Source of the DNA: Actinocrinis puniceicyclus
GTDB lineage: Bacteria > Actinomycetota > Actinomycetes > Streptomycetales > Catenulisporaceae
Assembly: GCF_018283645.1 (NCBI RefSeq)
Contig: NZ_JAGSXH010000066.1
Coordinates: 1-35,282 of the forward strand
Reading direction: 5' to 3'
Length of the DNA stretch: 35,282 bases
Within the stretch, counting starts at the first letter, position 1, and each line of letters starts with the position of its first letter. The position numbers and the translations under genes are program-made. Positions 23,391 through 30,510 of this stretch are shown here, piece after piece. The notes under the pieces were generated by a model, which saw only the letters and a list, made by a program, of their open reading frames with translations, did not search any database and had not been told where the DNA came from.

Positions 23391-25133
23391 ATGCGTCTGC
23401 GGGATCTGGTCGAGGCGTCGCCGCTGGGCCTGACGGCCGTCGCCGCCGCGCCCGGCCTGGACCGGGAGCTCGGTTCGGTGATGGTGACCGACCTGCCGGA
23501 CCCGAGCCGGTATCTGCGCGGCGGGGAGCTGGTGGTTTCCGGTCTGGTGTGGCTCAGCGATCCGCGCAGGTCGGCGGCGGAGCACTGCGAGCTGTTCGTG
23601 GGCGCGGTGGCCCGCGCCGGTTGCGCGGGGCTGGCCGCCGGAGACACCACGGACGCGCCGTTGCCGCCGGAACTGCTGGACTCGTGCACGCGGTACGGCG
23701 TGCCGCTGCTGCATGTGCCGGCGCAGCTGGCTTTCGCGGAGCTGACCGAGTGGATTTCCGGGCAGATCTCGGCGCAGCGGGTCGGGGACGCGGGAGAGCT
23801 GCTGGCCAGGCACCGGCTGTTGGTGGCCGCGGAGACGCAGCAGGGGCTGGCCGGGATCGTGCGGCTGATCGGGCAGGAGACCGGGATGGCCTGCTGTGTG
23901 CTCACGGCGGCCGGGGATCTCGTCGCCGCGTGCGGTGGCGCGCCGACAGCGGCGGCGCGCACGGTCATCGCACGCGAGGTGTTGCGCACGGGGGCGTCAC
24001 AGGAGCGGCTGGTCGAGCATCGCGGCCGGGCGTACTCGGTGTACACGGTGCATGGTCGGCCGGGCACCGCGATCACCGACTGGCACGCGGTGTTCGAGGG
24101 CGATTGGCGCACGTGGCCGCGGCAGCGGCGCGAGGCGGCGCGCGGCGCGGCCCGGCTGATCGGCGCCGAGCGGGCGCGGCTGGCCGAGGGGCGGCGGGTG
24201 CTGCGCCGGGTCGGCCGCGAGTTGGTGACGCTCGCCGCGGCGGGCGCGCCGGCGGCGGAGATCGGGGCGCGGCTGGCCGTGGCCGGGCTCGATCCGGCGG
24301 CGGGGCTGCGCGCGGTGGCGGTCGCGGTCACCGGCGCCGGCGCCGGAGTTGGCGGCCTCGACGCGGGCACGGGAACAGGCGCGGGCGCGGGGGAAACATC
24401 GTCGGGCCGCGCGCTGGCGGGTCGGCTGGCGCGGGTGCTGGTGGAGCACGCCGAGGCGCGGGCACCGGTTCCGCTCGCGGTGTTTCATCCGGGCTCGCCT
24501 GCGGCCGCACGTGAACAAGGCAGCGGCGAGGACGCGGAAGGCTCGGGATGGTTCGGCGCGGCGTACGCGGTGGCGCTGTGCACGGATACGGATACGGATG
24601 CGGATACACCCGGCACGTCGGACGACGAGCCGGGTGGCGTGCCCTGGGTGAGCGCGGCGGCGCTGCGCGTGCGTCTGGCGGCGCTGGGCCCGGGTCTCGG
24701 CCGACAGCGGGTCGCAGTGGGCCTGAGCGACCGTTTCACGCAGGCGGCCGAGCTGGCCGGAGCGATCGAGGAAGCGCGGCTCGCGCTGCGGGTGGCGCTG
24801 CGCCGTCCGGGCCGGATCGAGCTGACCGAGCACAGCGAGCTCGCCTCGCACCTGGTGCTGCTCGCGCACGTGCCGGACGAGTTGCGCCGCGGGTACCGCG
24901 ACCGGTTGCTCGGCCCGCTGCGGGCGTACGACGCGCGCCACCATTCACGGCTGGAGGAGACGCTCGACCGTTTCCTGGGCTGCTCGGCGTCGTGGAGCAA
25001 ATGCGCGCAGGAGCTGCACATCCACGTCAACACGCTGCGCTACCGGATCGAGAAGATCAACCAGCTGACGGGCCGGGATCTGGCCCGGCTGGAGCACCAG
25101 GTCGATTTCTACCTCGCGTTGCGGGCGCGGTGA
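23391..25133 (+). CDS. pucR: PucR-family transcriptional regulator of purine catabolism
   Basis: The 580-residue regulator has three parts. An N-terminal PucR sensor-like domain (MRLRDLVEASPLGLTAVA...GGELVVSGLVWL...YGVPLLHVP) occupies residues ~1-125. A central GGDEF-like/CdaR-type region ends in the ~430-500 segment (RVAVGLSDRFTQAAELAGAIEEARLAL). A C-terminal helix-turn-helix lies at ~515-575 (CAQELHIHVNTLRYRIEKIN). The ATG at 23391 has AAGGAG nine bases upstream. In the middle are Gly/Ala/Thr-rich and DTDTDADT low-complexity insertions, encoded by short DNA repeats near 24350-24390 and 24585-24606. It is divergent from uraD and overlaps the MocA-like gene by GTGA. By family and position it probably activates the purine genes in response to allantoin or a related intermediate; sensing is inferred. 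Confidence 0.92.
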   Translation: MRLRDLVEASPLGLTAVAAAPGLDRELGSVMVTDLPDPSRYLRGGELVVSGLVWLSDPRRSAAEHCELFVGAVARAGCAGLAAGDTTDAPLPPELLDSCTRYGVPLLHVPAQLAFAELTEWISGQISAQRVGDAGELLARHRLLVAAETQQGLAGIVRLIGQETGMACCVLTAAGDLVAACGGAPTAAARTVIAREVLRTGASQERLVEHRGRAYSVYTVHGRPGTAITDWHAVFEGDWRTWPRQRREAARGAARLIGAERARLAEGRRVLRRVGRELVTLAAAGAPAAEIGARLAVAGLDPAAGLRAVAVAVTGAGAGVGGLDAGTGTGAGAGETSSGRALAGRLARVLVEHAEARAPVPLAVFHPGSPAAAREQGSGEDAEGSGWFGAAYAVALCTDTDTDADTPGTSDDEPGGVPWVSAAALRVRLAALGPGLGRQRVAVGLSDRFTQAAELAGAIEEARLALRVALRRPGRIELTEHSELASHLVLLAHVPDELRRGYRDRLLGPLRAYDARHHSRLEETLDRFLGCSASWSKCAQELHIHVNTLRYRIEKINQLTGRDLARLEHQVDFYLALRAR

Positions 25134-25783
25134 CGACGGCGGGCCGCACCGTACGGGCCGATCGCGCCGGGAGCGCCGCGGCGCTGATCCTGGCGGCCGG
25201 CGCCGGCGCGCGCTTGGGCGGTCCGAAGGCGCTGCTGTGGTTTCAGGGCCGGCTGCTGGTGGAGCGCGCGGTCGAGGCGGCGGGCTCGGGCGGGTGCGGC
25301 CGGATCGTGGTCGTCCTCGGGGCGGGGGCCGACGAGGTGATGCGGCGCGCGGACCTGGGCCCGGCGCGCTCGGTGCTGAACCGCGGCTGGAGCGAGGGGA
25401 TGGGTTCCTCGCTTCGCGCCGGGCTCGCGGCGCTCGACGCGCCGCCGGACGGCGCCCCGGCCGACGCCGCGCTGGTGCTGCTTGTCGACCAGCCGTTCGT
25501 GGGCGCCGCGGCCGTGCGCGCGGTGCTCGCGGCCTGGCGCGCGGGTGCGCGGTTGGCGGCGGCCTCGTATGGGGGCAGGCGCGGGCACCCGGTGCTGTTC
25601 GCCCGCGAGCACTGGGCGGCGGTCGCGCGCGCTGCGACGGGTGACGCCGGCGCCCGGGGCTTCCTCGCGTCGCACGCGGCGCAAGTCCTCCTCGTTCCGT
25701 GCGACGCCGTCGCCGATCCGCAGGACCTGGACACGCCCGAGGACCTCGACAGACTCGCCCGGCCCGGTACGCCGGGTGCGTGA
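25130..25783 (+). CDS. MocA-like molybdenum cofactor nucleotidyltransferase
   Basis: The 217 residues form a MobA/MocA-type nucleotidyltransferase: LILAAGAGARLGGPKALLWFQG (NTP-binding loop, with GGPK), then WSEGMGSSLRAGLAAL, LLVDQPFV (metal-binding Asp) and GHPVLF. WxxGMxxSLxxG and RxGHP-type motifs favour MocA, which makes molybdopterin cytosine dinucleotide, over MobA. The start GTG at 25130 overlaps the pucR stop (GTGA). Such enzymes commonly accompany XdhC and xanthine dehydrogenase. I infer that this one finishes the cofactor for the enzyme encoded across the divergent region. CTP or GTP preference cannot be proved from sequence. Confidence 0.88.
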   Translation: MTTAGRTVRADRAGSAAALILAAGAGARLGGPKALLWFQGRLLVERAVEAAGSGGCGRIVVVLGAGADEVMRRADLGPARSVLNRGWSEGMGSSLRAGLAALDAPPDGAPADAALVLLVDQPFVGAAAVRAVLAAWRAGARLAAASYGGRRGHPVLFAREHWAAVARAATGDAGARGFLASHAAQVLLVPCDAVADPQDLDTPEDLDRLARPGTPGA

Positions 25784-25796
25784 CGGCGGGTCAGTT

Positions 25797-25828
25797 CGGC
25801 GGCCGGTCAGTTCGGCGGCGGGCCGCCG
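25797..25828. terminator. GC hairpin after the MocA-like gene
   Basis: Arms CGGCGGCC (25797-25804) and GGCCGCCG (25821-25828) flank a 16-base loop containing one of two GGTCAGTTCGGCGG copies. It is 14 bases past the stop and lacks a T-run. It may separate pucR-mocA from the ureFGD transcript. Confidence 0.4.
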
Positions 25829-25962
25829 GAAAGATCGCGGTACCTTCATGCGCGCAGCGCCTTCATGTCCGAGCCCTGCCTCGTCGATGGGGCACTGCTC
25901 CGGCGCGCGCGGCGGCCGCGGGGTCGGCCGCTGACGGTGGATACCGATACTGTCTTTCTCCG

Positions 25963-26667
25963 ATGAGCCTGATTCCTCTGCTGCTGCTCGCGGACAGCCG
26001 CCTGCCCGGCGGGACGCATGCGCACTCCGGCGGGCTGGAGGCGGCCGTGGCCGCCGGCCGGGTCCACGACGGCGAGACGCTGCGCGCCTTTCTGCTCGGG
26101 CGGCTGACCGGCGTCGGGTTCACGGCGGCCGCGTTCGCCGCTGCGGCCGCGCTGGAGTTGAGCGGCGGGCTGGTGGTCGGCGAGCGCGGCGTGCAGACCC
26201 GCGAGGCGGCGGCCCTGGACGCCGAGTACGACGCGCGCACGCCCTCCCCGGCGCAGCGCGCCACGTCGCGCGCGCTCGGGCGGCACCTGCTGTGCGCGGT
26301 GCGCGCGGGCTGGCCCGGCGTGCTTCTCGACGCGGTCGCCGGGCTGCATCCGGACGGGCCGCACCACCCGATCGCTTTCGGCGCGGCGGCCGCGGTGGCG
26401 GGGGTGGACCCGGGCGGCGCGGCCGAGGCGGTGGCGCTCGGGTCGGTCACCGGCCCCGCGCACGCGGCCCCGCGGCTGCTCGGACTCGATCCGGACGCGG
26501 TGACCGCGGTGCTCGCCTCGCTGGCCGCGCAGGTGGAGCAGGTCGCCGCCGCGGCGGCGAAGGCGGCGCGCGGCCCGGTCGAGGAACTGCCGGCGGTGGG
26601 CGCGCCGCTGCTGGAGATCGCGGCGCAGCAGGTCCGCGGCGGGCAGGTGCGCTTCTTTGTCTCGTGA
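25963..26667 (+). CDS. ureF: Urease accessory protein UreF
   Basis: UreF joins UreD and UreG in the complex that loads nickel into apo-urease, acting as an activator of UreG GTPase. The 234 all-helical residues begin MSLIPLLLLADSRLPGGTHAHSGGLEAAVAAGRV, the UreF signature (LLxLADxRxPxGxxxHSGG). Helical segments continue to the end (...AVGAPLLEIAAQQVRGGQVRFFVS). The ATG at 25963 has no Shine-Dalgarno; GATACT and TACTGT hexamers lie just upstream, so a very short or absent leader is possible. The 179 bases before it hold only a hairpin and short repeats. The stop overlaps the ureG start. No ureA, ureB, ureC or ureE gene is present in the window. Confidence 0.9.
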   Translation: MSLIPLLLLADSRLPGGTHAHSGGLEAAVAAGRVHDGETLRAFLLGRLTGVGFTAAAFAAAAALELSGGLVVGERGVQTREAAALDAEYDARTPSPAQRATSRALGRHLLCAVRAGWPGVLLDAVAGLHPDGPHHPIAFGAAAAVAGVDPGGAAEAVALGSVTGPAHAAPRLLGLDPDAVTAVLASLAAQVEQVAAAAAKAARGPVEELPAVGAPLLEIAAQQVRGGQVRFFVS

Positions 26668-27328
26668 GGCGGTGGCGCGGCAGGGCGCGGGGCGCGGCGG
26701 CGGAACGCTGCGGGTCGGGATCTGCGGCCCGGTCGGCGCCGGCAAGACCAGCCTGATCGCAGGGCTCTGCGGCGCGCTGGGCACCGAGCTGTCCCTGGCC
26801 GTGCTCATGAACGACCCTGATGTGCAGGCCGAGGAGCCGTTGCTCACGCACCAGGGCCTGGACGCGCGGCGGATCGCCGCGGTGCGCACCGGATGCAGCC
26901 CGCAGGCCGCGATCCGGGACGACATCCGCGCCAACGCCGCCGCGGCCGAAACGCTGGAGTCGCTTTTCGCTCCGCTGGATCTGCTGCTGGTCGAGGCGGG
27001 CGGCGCGGATCTGGGCGCGAACTTCAGCAGGGCACTGATCGACCGGCAGATCTTCGTGCTCGACGCCGCGGCCGGGGACCGCACGGTGCGCAAGGGCGGC
27101 CCGGGCGTCACGCAGGCGGATCTGCTGCTGGTCAACAAGACCGACCTGGCCGCGGCGGCGCGCGCCGATCTGGAGCGGATGCGCCGGGACGCGGCGGCTC
27201 GCAGGGGCGAATCGCCCACGGTGTTCGTCTCGCTCGCCGAGCATCCCGGGGCGCCGGCGGTGGCCGACTGGGTCCGCAAGCTGATGGCGCAGCGGCGGCT
27301 GACCGCGACAGGGCAGGAGCGGCGATGA
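26657..27328 (+). CDS. ureG: UreG-type urease accessory GTPase, divergent metal site
   Basis: UreG is the GTPase that delivers Ni2+ to urease. The 223 residues keep the P-loop GPVGAGKTS, LLLVEAGGADLGANFS, RKGGPGVTQADLLLVNKTDL (guanine-specificity NKxD) and the general length. Several conserved UreG positions are changed. The TNDIYT-x-EDAEFL region reads MNDPDVQAEEPLL. More strikingly, the nickel-binding C-P-H motif (normally TG-x-CPHTAIR) reads TGCSPQAAIR, so the Cys is displaced by one and the His is Gln. The start is TTG at 26657 with AGGTG about eight bases upstream, overlapping ureF by 11 bases; GTG at 26672 is a weaker choice. It is ATGA-coupled to ureD. It may be a functionally shifted UreG paralogue. 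Confidence 0.87.
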   Translation: MSREAVARQGAGRGGGTLRVGICGPVGAGKTSLIAGLCGALGTELSLAVLMNDPDVQAEEPLLTHQGLDARRIAAVRTGCSPQAAIRDDIRANAAAAETLESLFAPLDLLLVEAGGADLGANFSRALIDRQIFVLDAAAGDRTVRKGGPGVTQADLLLVNKTDLAAAARADLERMRRDAAARRGESPTVFVSLAEHPGAPAVADWVRKLMAQRRLTATGQERR

Positions 27329-28143
27329 GGGCTTCCGCGCGGATCGTGGCCCGCTGCCAGGCGGACGGCTCGACCCGGCTGACCACGCTGGCCGGGGAGG
27401 CGCCGCTGCTGCTGCGGCGGGCGGCGCGACAGGGCGCGAAACAGGCGCCGGACGAGGGCGCGCCACCGGACGGCGCCGGCACGGGCGGGCCGGCGCGGGT
27501 GTACCTGGCGGGCGGCACGGCGGGCCCGCTGGGGGGCGACGAGCTGCGCTGCTCGGTGGACCTCGGTCCCGGGGCGCGGCTGGAGGTGCACGGCGTGGAC
27601 GCCTCGGTGGCGCTGCCCGGGCCGCACGGGCGCGAGTCCGCCCTGGAGATCCATGCCCGCGTGGGCGAGGGCGGCGCGCTTTCCTGGTCGCCGCGGCCCC
27701 TCGTCGCCGCGCGCGGGGCGCGCCACCGCACGGTGGCGCGGGTCGAGCTGGCCGCGGACGCGCTTCTGGTCTGGCGCGACGAGCTGATCCTCGGCCGCGA
27801 CGGCGAGGACCCGGGCTCGGTCTCCACGCGGCTGCGGGTGTTGCGGGCCGGGCGCGTGTTGCTCGACCGCGAGGTCGCGTTCGGTCCGCGGCATCCCGGT
27901 TCGCTCGGCCCGGCCGGCAGCGGCGCGCACCGCGCGATCGGTTCGCTGCTGGTGGTGGATCCGGCGTGGGCATCCGCACCCGTGGACGGGGTGCCTTCCG
28001 GCAGCCCGCTGTCCAGGCTGACGCCGCAGGACGAGCCGGCCGTCGCGGTCGCGGTGTTGCGCTTGTCCGGGCCGGCGGTGCTGGTCACCGCGGCGGCTTC
28101 GGGCGCCGCCGCGCTCGCCCGCGTGCTGGACGGTGCGATCTAG
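27325..28143 (+). CDS. ureD: Urease accessory protein UreD/UreH
   Basis: UreD is the scaffold that contacts urease in the UreDFG activation complex. The 272 residues show the family's beta-rich pattern: TRLTTLAGEAPLLLRR, VYLAGGTAGPLGGDELRCSVDLGPGARLEVHG, LSWSPRPLVAARGARHRTVARVELA, LLVWRDELILGRDGEDPGSVSTRLRVLRAG. A Gly/Pro/Ala insertion at ~35-55 lengthens the first loop. The ATG at 27325 overlaps the ureG stop (ATGA), with AGGAG six bases upstream. Its end is followed by the sigma-R-type promoter of trxA, so it closes the ureFGD unit. Confidence 0.9.
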   Translation: MRASARIVARCQADGSTRLTTLAGEAPLLLRRAARQGAKQAPDEGAPPDGAGTGGPARVYLAGGTAGPLGGDELRCSVDLGPGARLEVHGVDASVALPGPHGRESALEIHARVGEGGALSWSPRPLVAARGARHRTVARVELAADALLVWRDELILGRDGEDPGSVSTRLRVLRAGRVLLDREVAFGPRHPGSLGPAGSGAHRAIGSLLVVDPAWASAPVDGVPSGSPLSRLTPQDEPAVAVAVLRLSGPAVLVTAAASGAAALARVLDGAI

Positions 28144-28190
28144 TGTCCCGCGGTGCGCCGTGGTCCGCTGCGGTCTGCGGGCTCCGGGAC

Positions 28191-28218
28191 GGGGAATGCG
28201 CGCGGCGCTGGGTATGTT
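28191..28218 (+). promoter_or_regulatory. Sigma-R-type (thiol-oxidative stress) promoter of trxA
   Basis: GGGAAT at 28192-28197 is separated by exactly 18 bases from GTT at 28216-28218. This fits the GGGAAT-N18-GTT consensus of Streptomyces sigma-R and mycobacterial SigH. The start of transcription would be near 28225, leaving a leader of about 40 bases. Thioredoxin genes are classical members of that regulon, which strengthens the reading. Confidence 0.72.
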
Positions 28219-28265
28219 CCTGGGACGACGGCGCAAGCCGCAGTAAGCCGAACAGGGAGATTGTG

Positions 28266-28646
28266 ATGGCGACGGTCGAGCTGACCGCGGAGAACTTCGA
28301 GGAGACCGTGTCGGGCTCCGGGATCACGCTGGTCGACTTCTGGGCGGCCTGGTGCGGGCCGTGCCGCATGTTCGGGCCGGTGTACGACCGGGTGTCCCAG
28401 CGGCACGAGGACATCGTGTTCGGCAAGGTCGACACCGAGGCGCAGCCGGACCTGGCCGGGGCGTTCAACATCACCTCGATCCCGACGCTGATGATCGCGC
28501 GGGACGGCGTCGTGGTGTACGCGCAGGCCGGGGCGCTGCCCGAGCAGGCGCTCGAGGAGCTGATCGGCAAGGCGCGCGAGCTGGACATGGACGAGGTGCG
28601 CCGGCAGATCGAAGCGCAGGACTCAGCGCAGAGCAAGGGCGCCTGA
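28266..28646 (+). CDS. trxA: Thioredoxin
   Basis: This 126-residue cytoplasmic thiol-disulfide reductant has the canonical fold. VDFWAAWCGPCRM carries the WCGPC active site (Cys at about 32 and 35), KVDTEAQPDLAGAFNITSIPTLMI includes the cis-Pro (IPT) and buried loop, and the C-terminal helix extends ~20 residues beyond classic thioredoxins as an acidic/Gln-rich tail (MDEVRRQIEAQDSAQSKGA). The ATG at 28266 has GGGAG about seven bases upstream. A sigma-R-like promoter lies ~40-75 bases upstream, so induction by diamide-type stress is expected. It converges with pruA across a strong hairpin. Confidence 0.95.
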   Translation: MATVELTAENFEETVSGSGITLVDFWAAWCGPCRMFGPVYDRVSQRHEDIVFGKVDTEAQPDLAGAFNITSIPTLMIARDGVVVYAQAGALPEQALEELIGKARELDMDEVRRQIEAQDSAQSKGA

Positions 28647-28688
28647 GCGCGGCGCCGACGAGCGGCGGTTGGAAGACGCCGCGCGCCG

Positions 28689-28721
28689 CCGGCCGGTTTC
28701 AGTTGTTCCGAAACCGGCCGG
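28689..28721. terminator. Bidirectional hairpin between trxA and pruA
   Basis: Perfect 12-bp arms CCGGCCGGTTTC (28689-28700) and GAAACCGGCCGG (28710-28721) have a nine-base loop. It lies between converging stops at 28646 and 28761 and is a probable terminator for both, without a long T-run. Confidence 0.7.
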
Positions 28722-28760
28722 GAGCAGTCCGGCGAGCCGCCTCGTCAGCGCCTCTGTCGG

Positions 28761-30386
28761 CTACCGCATGTGCGGGTAGCCGTACTCGGTCGGCGGCACG
28801 AAGGTCTCCTTGATGGAGCGCGTGCTGGTCCAGCGCAGCAGGTTCTGCGCCGAGCCGGCCTTGTCGTTGGTGCCCGATGCGCGGCCGCCGCCGAAGGGCT
28901 GCTGGCCGACGACGGCGCCGGTGGGCTTGTCGTTGATGTAGAAGTTCCCGGCGGCGAAGCGCAGGCGCTCGGCCGCGCGGGCGGCCACGGTGCGCTCGGT
29001 GGTCATGATCGACCCGGTCAGCGCGTAGGGCGAGGAGGCGTCGATCCGGTCCATCACCGCGTCGAAGTCCGGCTCGTCGTAGACGAACACCGACAGGATC
29101 GGCCCGAAGTACTCGGTGGTGAAGATCTCGTCGTCCGGATCGGTGCCGGTCAGCAGGGTCGGGCGCACGAAGTAGCCGGTGGCGTCGCTGTAGCCGCCGC
29201 CGGCCTGGACCGTGATCGTGTCGGTGGCGCGGGCCCGGTCGATCGCGGCCCTGTGCTTGTCGAAGGCGCGCCGGTCGATGACCGCGCCCATGAAGTTGGA
29301 CAGGTCCGTGACCGGTCCCATGCTCAGCCCGTCGATCTCGGCGATCAACTCCTCGCGCAGCCGGTTCCACAGGCCGCGCGGCAGGTAGGCGCGGGAGGCC
29401 GCGGAACACTTCTGCCCCTGGTACTCGAACGCGCCGCGGGTCAGCGCCGTCTTCACCGCCGCCGGATCGGCGCCGGCGTGTACGAGCACGAAGTCCTTGC
29501 CGCCGGTCTCGCCGACCAGCCGCGGGTAGGTGCGGTAGCCGGCGATGTTCTCGCCGACGGTGCGCCACAGGTGCTGGAAGGTCCGGGTCGAGCCGGTGAA
29601 GTGGATGCCGGCCAGGTCACGGTGGCGCAGGGCGACCTGGGAGACCGGGATGCCGCTGCCGGTGACCACGTTGATCACGCCGGGCGGCAGGCCCGCCTGT
29701 TCCAGCAGGCGCATCAGGAAGTGCGCGGAGAACTGCTGGGTCGGCGAGGGCTTCCACAGCACGGTGTTGCCCATGAGCGCCGGGGCGGTCGGCAGGTTCC
29801 CGGCGATCGCGGTGAAGTTGAACGGGGTGATCGCGTAGACGAAGCCCTCCAGCGGCCGGTGGTCGGTGCGGTTCCACACCCCGGGGCCGCTGATCGGCTG
29901 CTCGGCGAGGATCTGCCGGGCGAAGTGCACGTTGAAGCGCCAGAAGTCGGCCAGTTCGCAGGCGGAGTCGATCTCGGCCTGCTGCGCGCTCTTGGACTGG
30001 CCGAGCATCGTGGCGGCGTTGAGGGTGGCCCGCCAGGGGCCGGCCAGCAGGTCGGCGGCCTTGAGGAAGATCGCGGCGCGGTCGTCGAAGGACAGGGCGC
30101 GCCAGCCCGGGGCTGCCGCGGCGGCGGCGTCGATCGCGGCGCGCGCGTCCTCCTCGGTGGCCTCGGCCAGGGTGCCGAGCACCGCGCGGTGGTCGTGGGG
30201 CTGGACCACGTCGAGTTTGCCGCCGCCGCCCATGCGCTGTACGCCGCCGATGGTCATGGTCAGGTCGACGGGATGCCCGGCCAGATCGCCGAGGGCGCGC
30301 ACGAGGCGTGCCCGCTCCGGGCTGTCCGGGCCGTAGCCGAGCACCGGTTCGTTGGCGGGGACGGGGACCTGGGTTACGGCGTCCAT
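28761..30386 (-). CDS. pruA: L-glutamate gamma-semialdehyde (1-pyrroline-5-carboxylate) dehydrogenase
   Basis: It oxidises glutamate semialdehyde to glutamate with NAD+, the second step of proline degradation. The 541 residues form a full aldehyde dehydrogenase of the P5CDH type. Key parts are FVYAITPFNFTAIAGNLP, the nucleotide loop FTGSTRTFQHLW, the catalytic Glu in LVGETGGKDFVLVH, the catalytic Cys in EYQGQKCSAASRAYLP, and the C-terminal GQQPFGGGRASGTNDKAG. The motif order and length match stand-alone PruA rather than the fused PutA. The ATG at 30386 has CAGGAG four bases upstream. It lies 124 bases downstream of the proline dehydrogenase gene; the gap holds two tandem 18-bp repeats just before the ribosome-binding site. 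Confidence 0.95.
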   Translation of the reverse strand: MDAVTQVPVPANEPVLGYGPDSPERARLVRALGDLAGHPVDLTMTIGGVQRMGGGGKLDVVQPHDHRAVLGTLAEATEEDARAAIDAAAAAAPGWRALSFDDRAAIFLKAADLLAGPWRATLNAATMLGQSKSAQQAEIDSACELADFWRFNVHFARQILAEQPISGPGVWNRTDHRPLEGFVYAITPFNFTAIAGNLPTAPALMGNTVLWKPSPTQQFSAHFLMRLLEQAGLPPGVINVVTGSGIPVSQVALRHRDLAGIHFTGSTRTFQHLWRTVGENIAGYRTYPRLVGETGGKDFVLVHAGADPAAVKTALTRGAFEYQGQKCSAASRAYLPRGLWNRLREELIAEIDGLSMGPVTDLSNFMGAVIDRRAFDKHRAAIDRARATDTITVQAGGGYSDATGYFVRPTLLTGTDPDDEIFTTEYFGPILSVFVYDEPDFDAVMDRIDASSPYALTGSIMTTERTVAARAAERLRFAAGNFYINDKPTGAVVGQQPFGGGRASGTNDKAGSAQNLLRWTSTRSIKETFVPPTEYGYPHMR

Positions 30387-30396
30387 GGCGCTCCTG

Positions 30397-30432
30397 TGTG
30401 CAAGGGATCGGATCTGTGCAAGGGGTCGGACG
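30397..30432. repeat. Two tandem 18-bp repeats upstream of pruA
   Basis: Units TGTGCAAGGGATCGGATC (30397-30414) and TGTGCAAGGGGTCGGACG (30415-30432) match at 15 of 18 positions and abut directly. A third, weaker copy (GGGCGATCGGACGG) follows near 30436. They end 10 bases from the pruA start codon. They could be regulator half-sites or a chance duplication. Confidence 0.75.
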
Positions 30433-30510
30433 GGCGGGCGATCGGACGGCTGCGGTGGTTCGGTTGCCTGCCGGCGGGGGCGCCGGCGGACGATTCGGCG
30501 GCTCAGCGGC

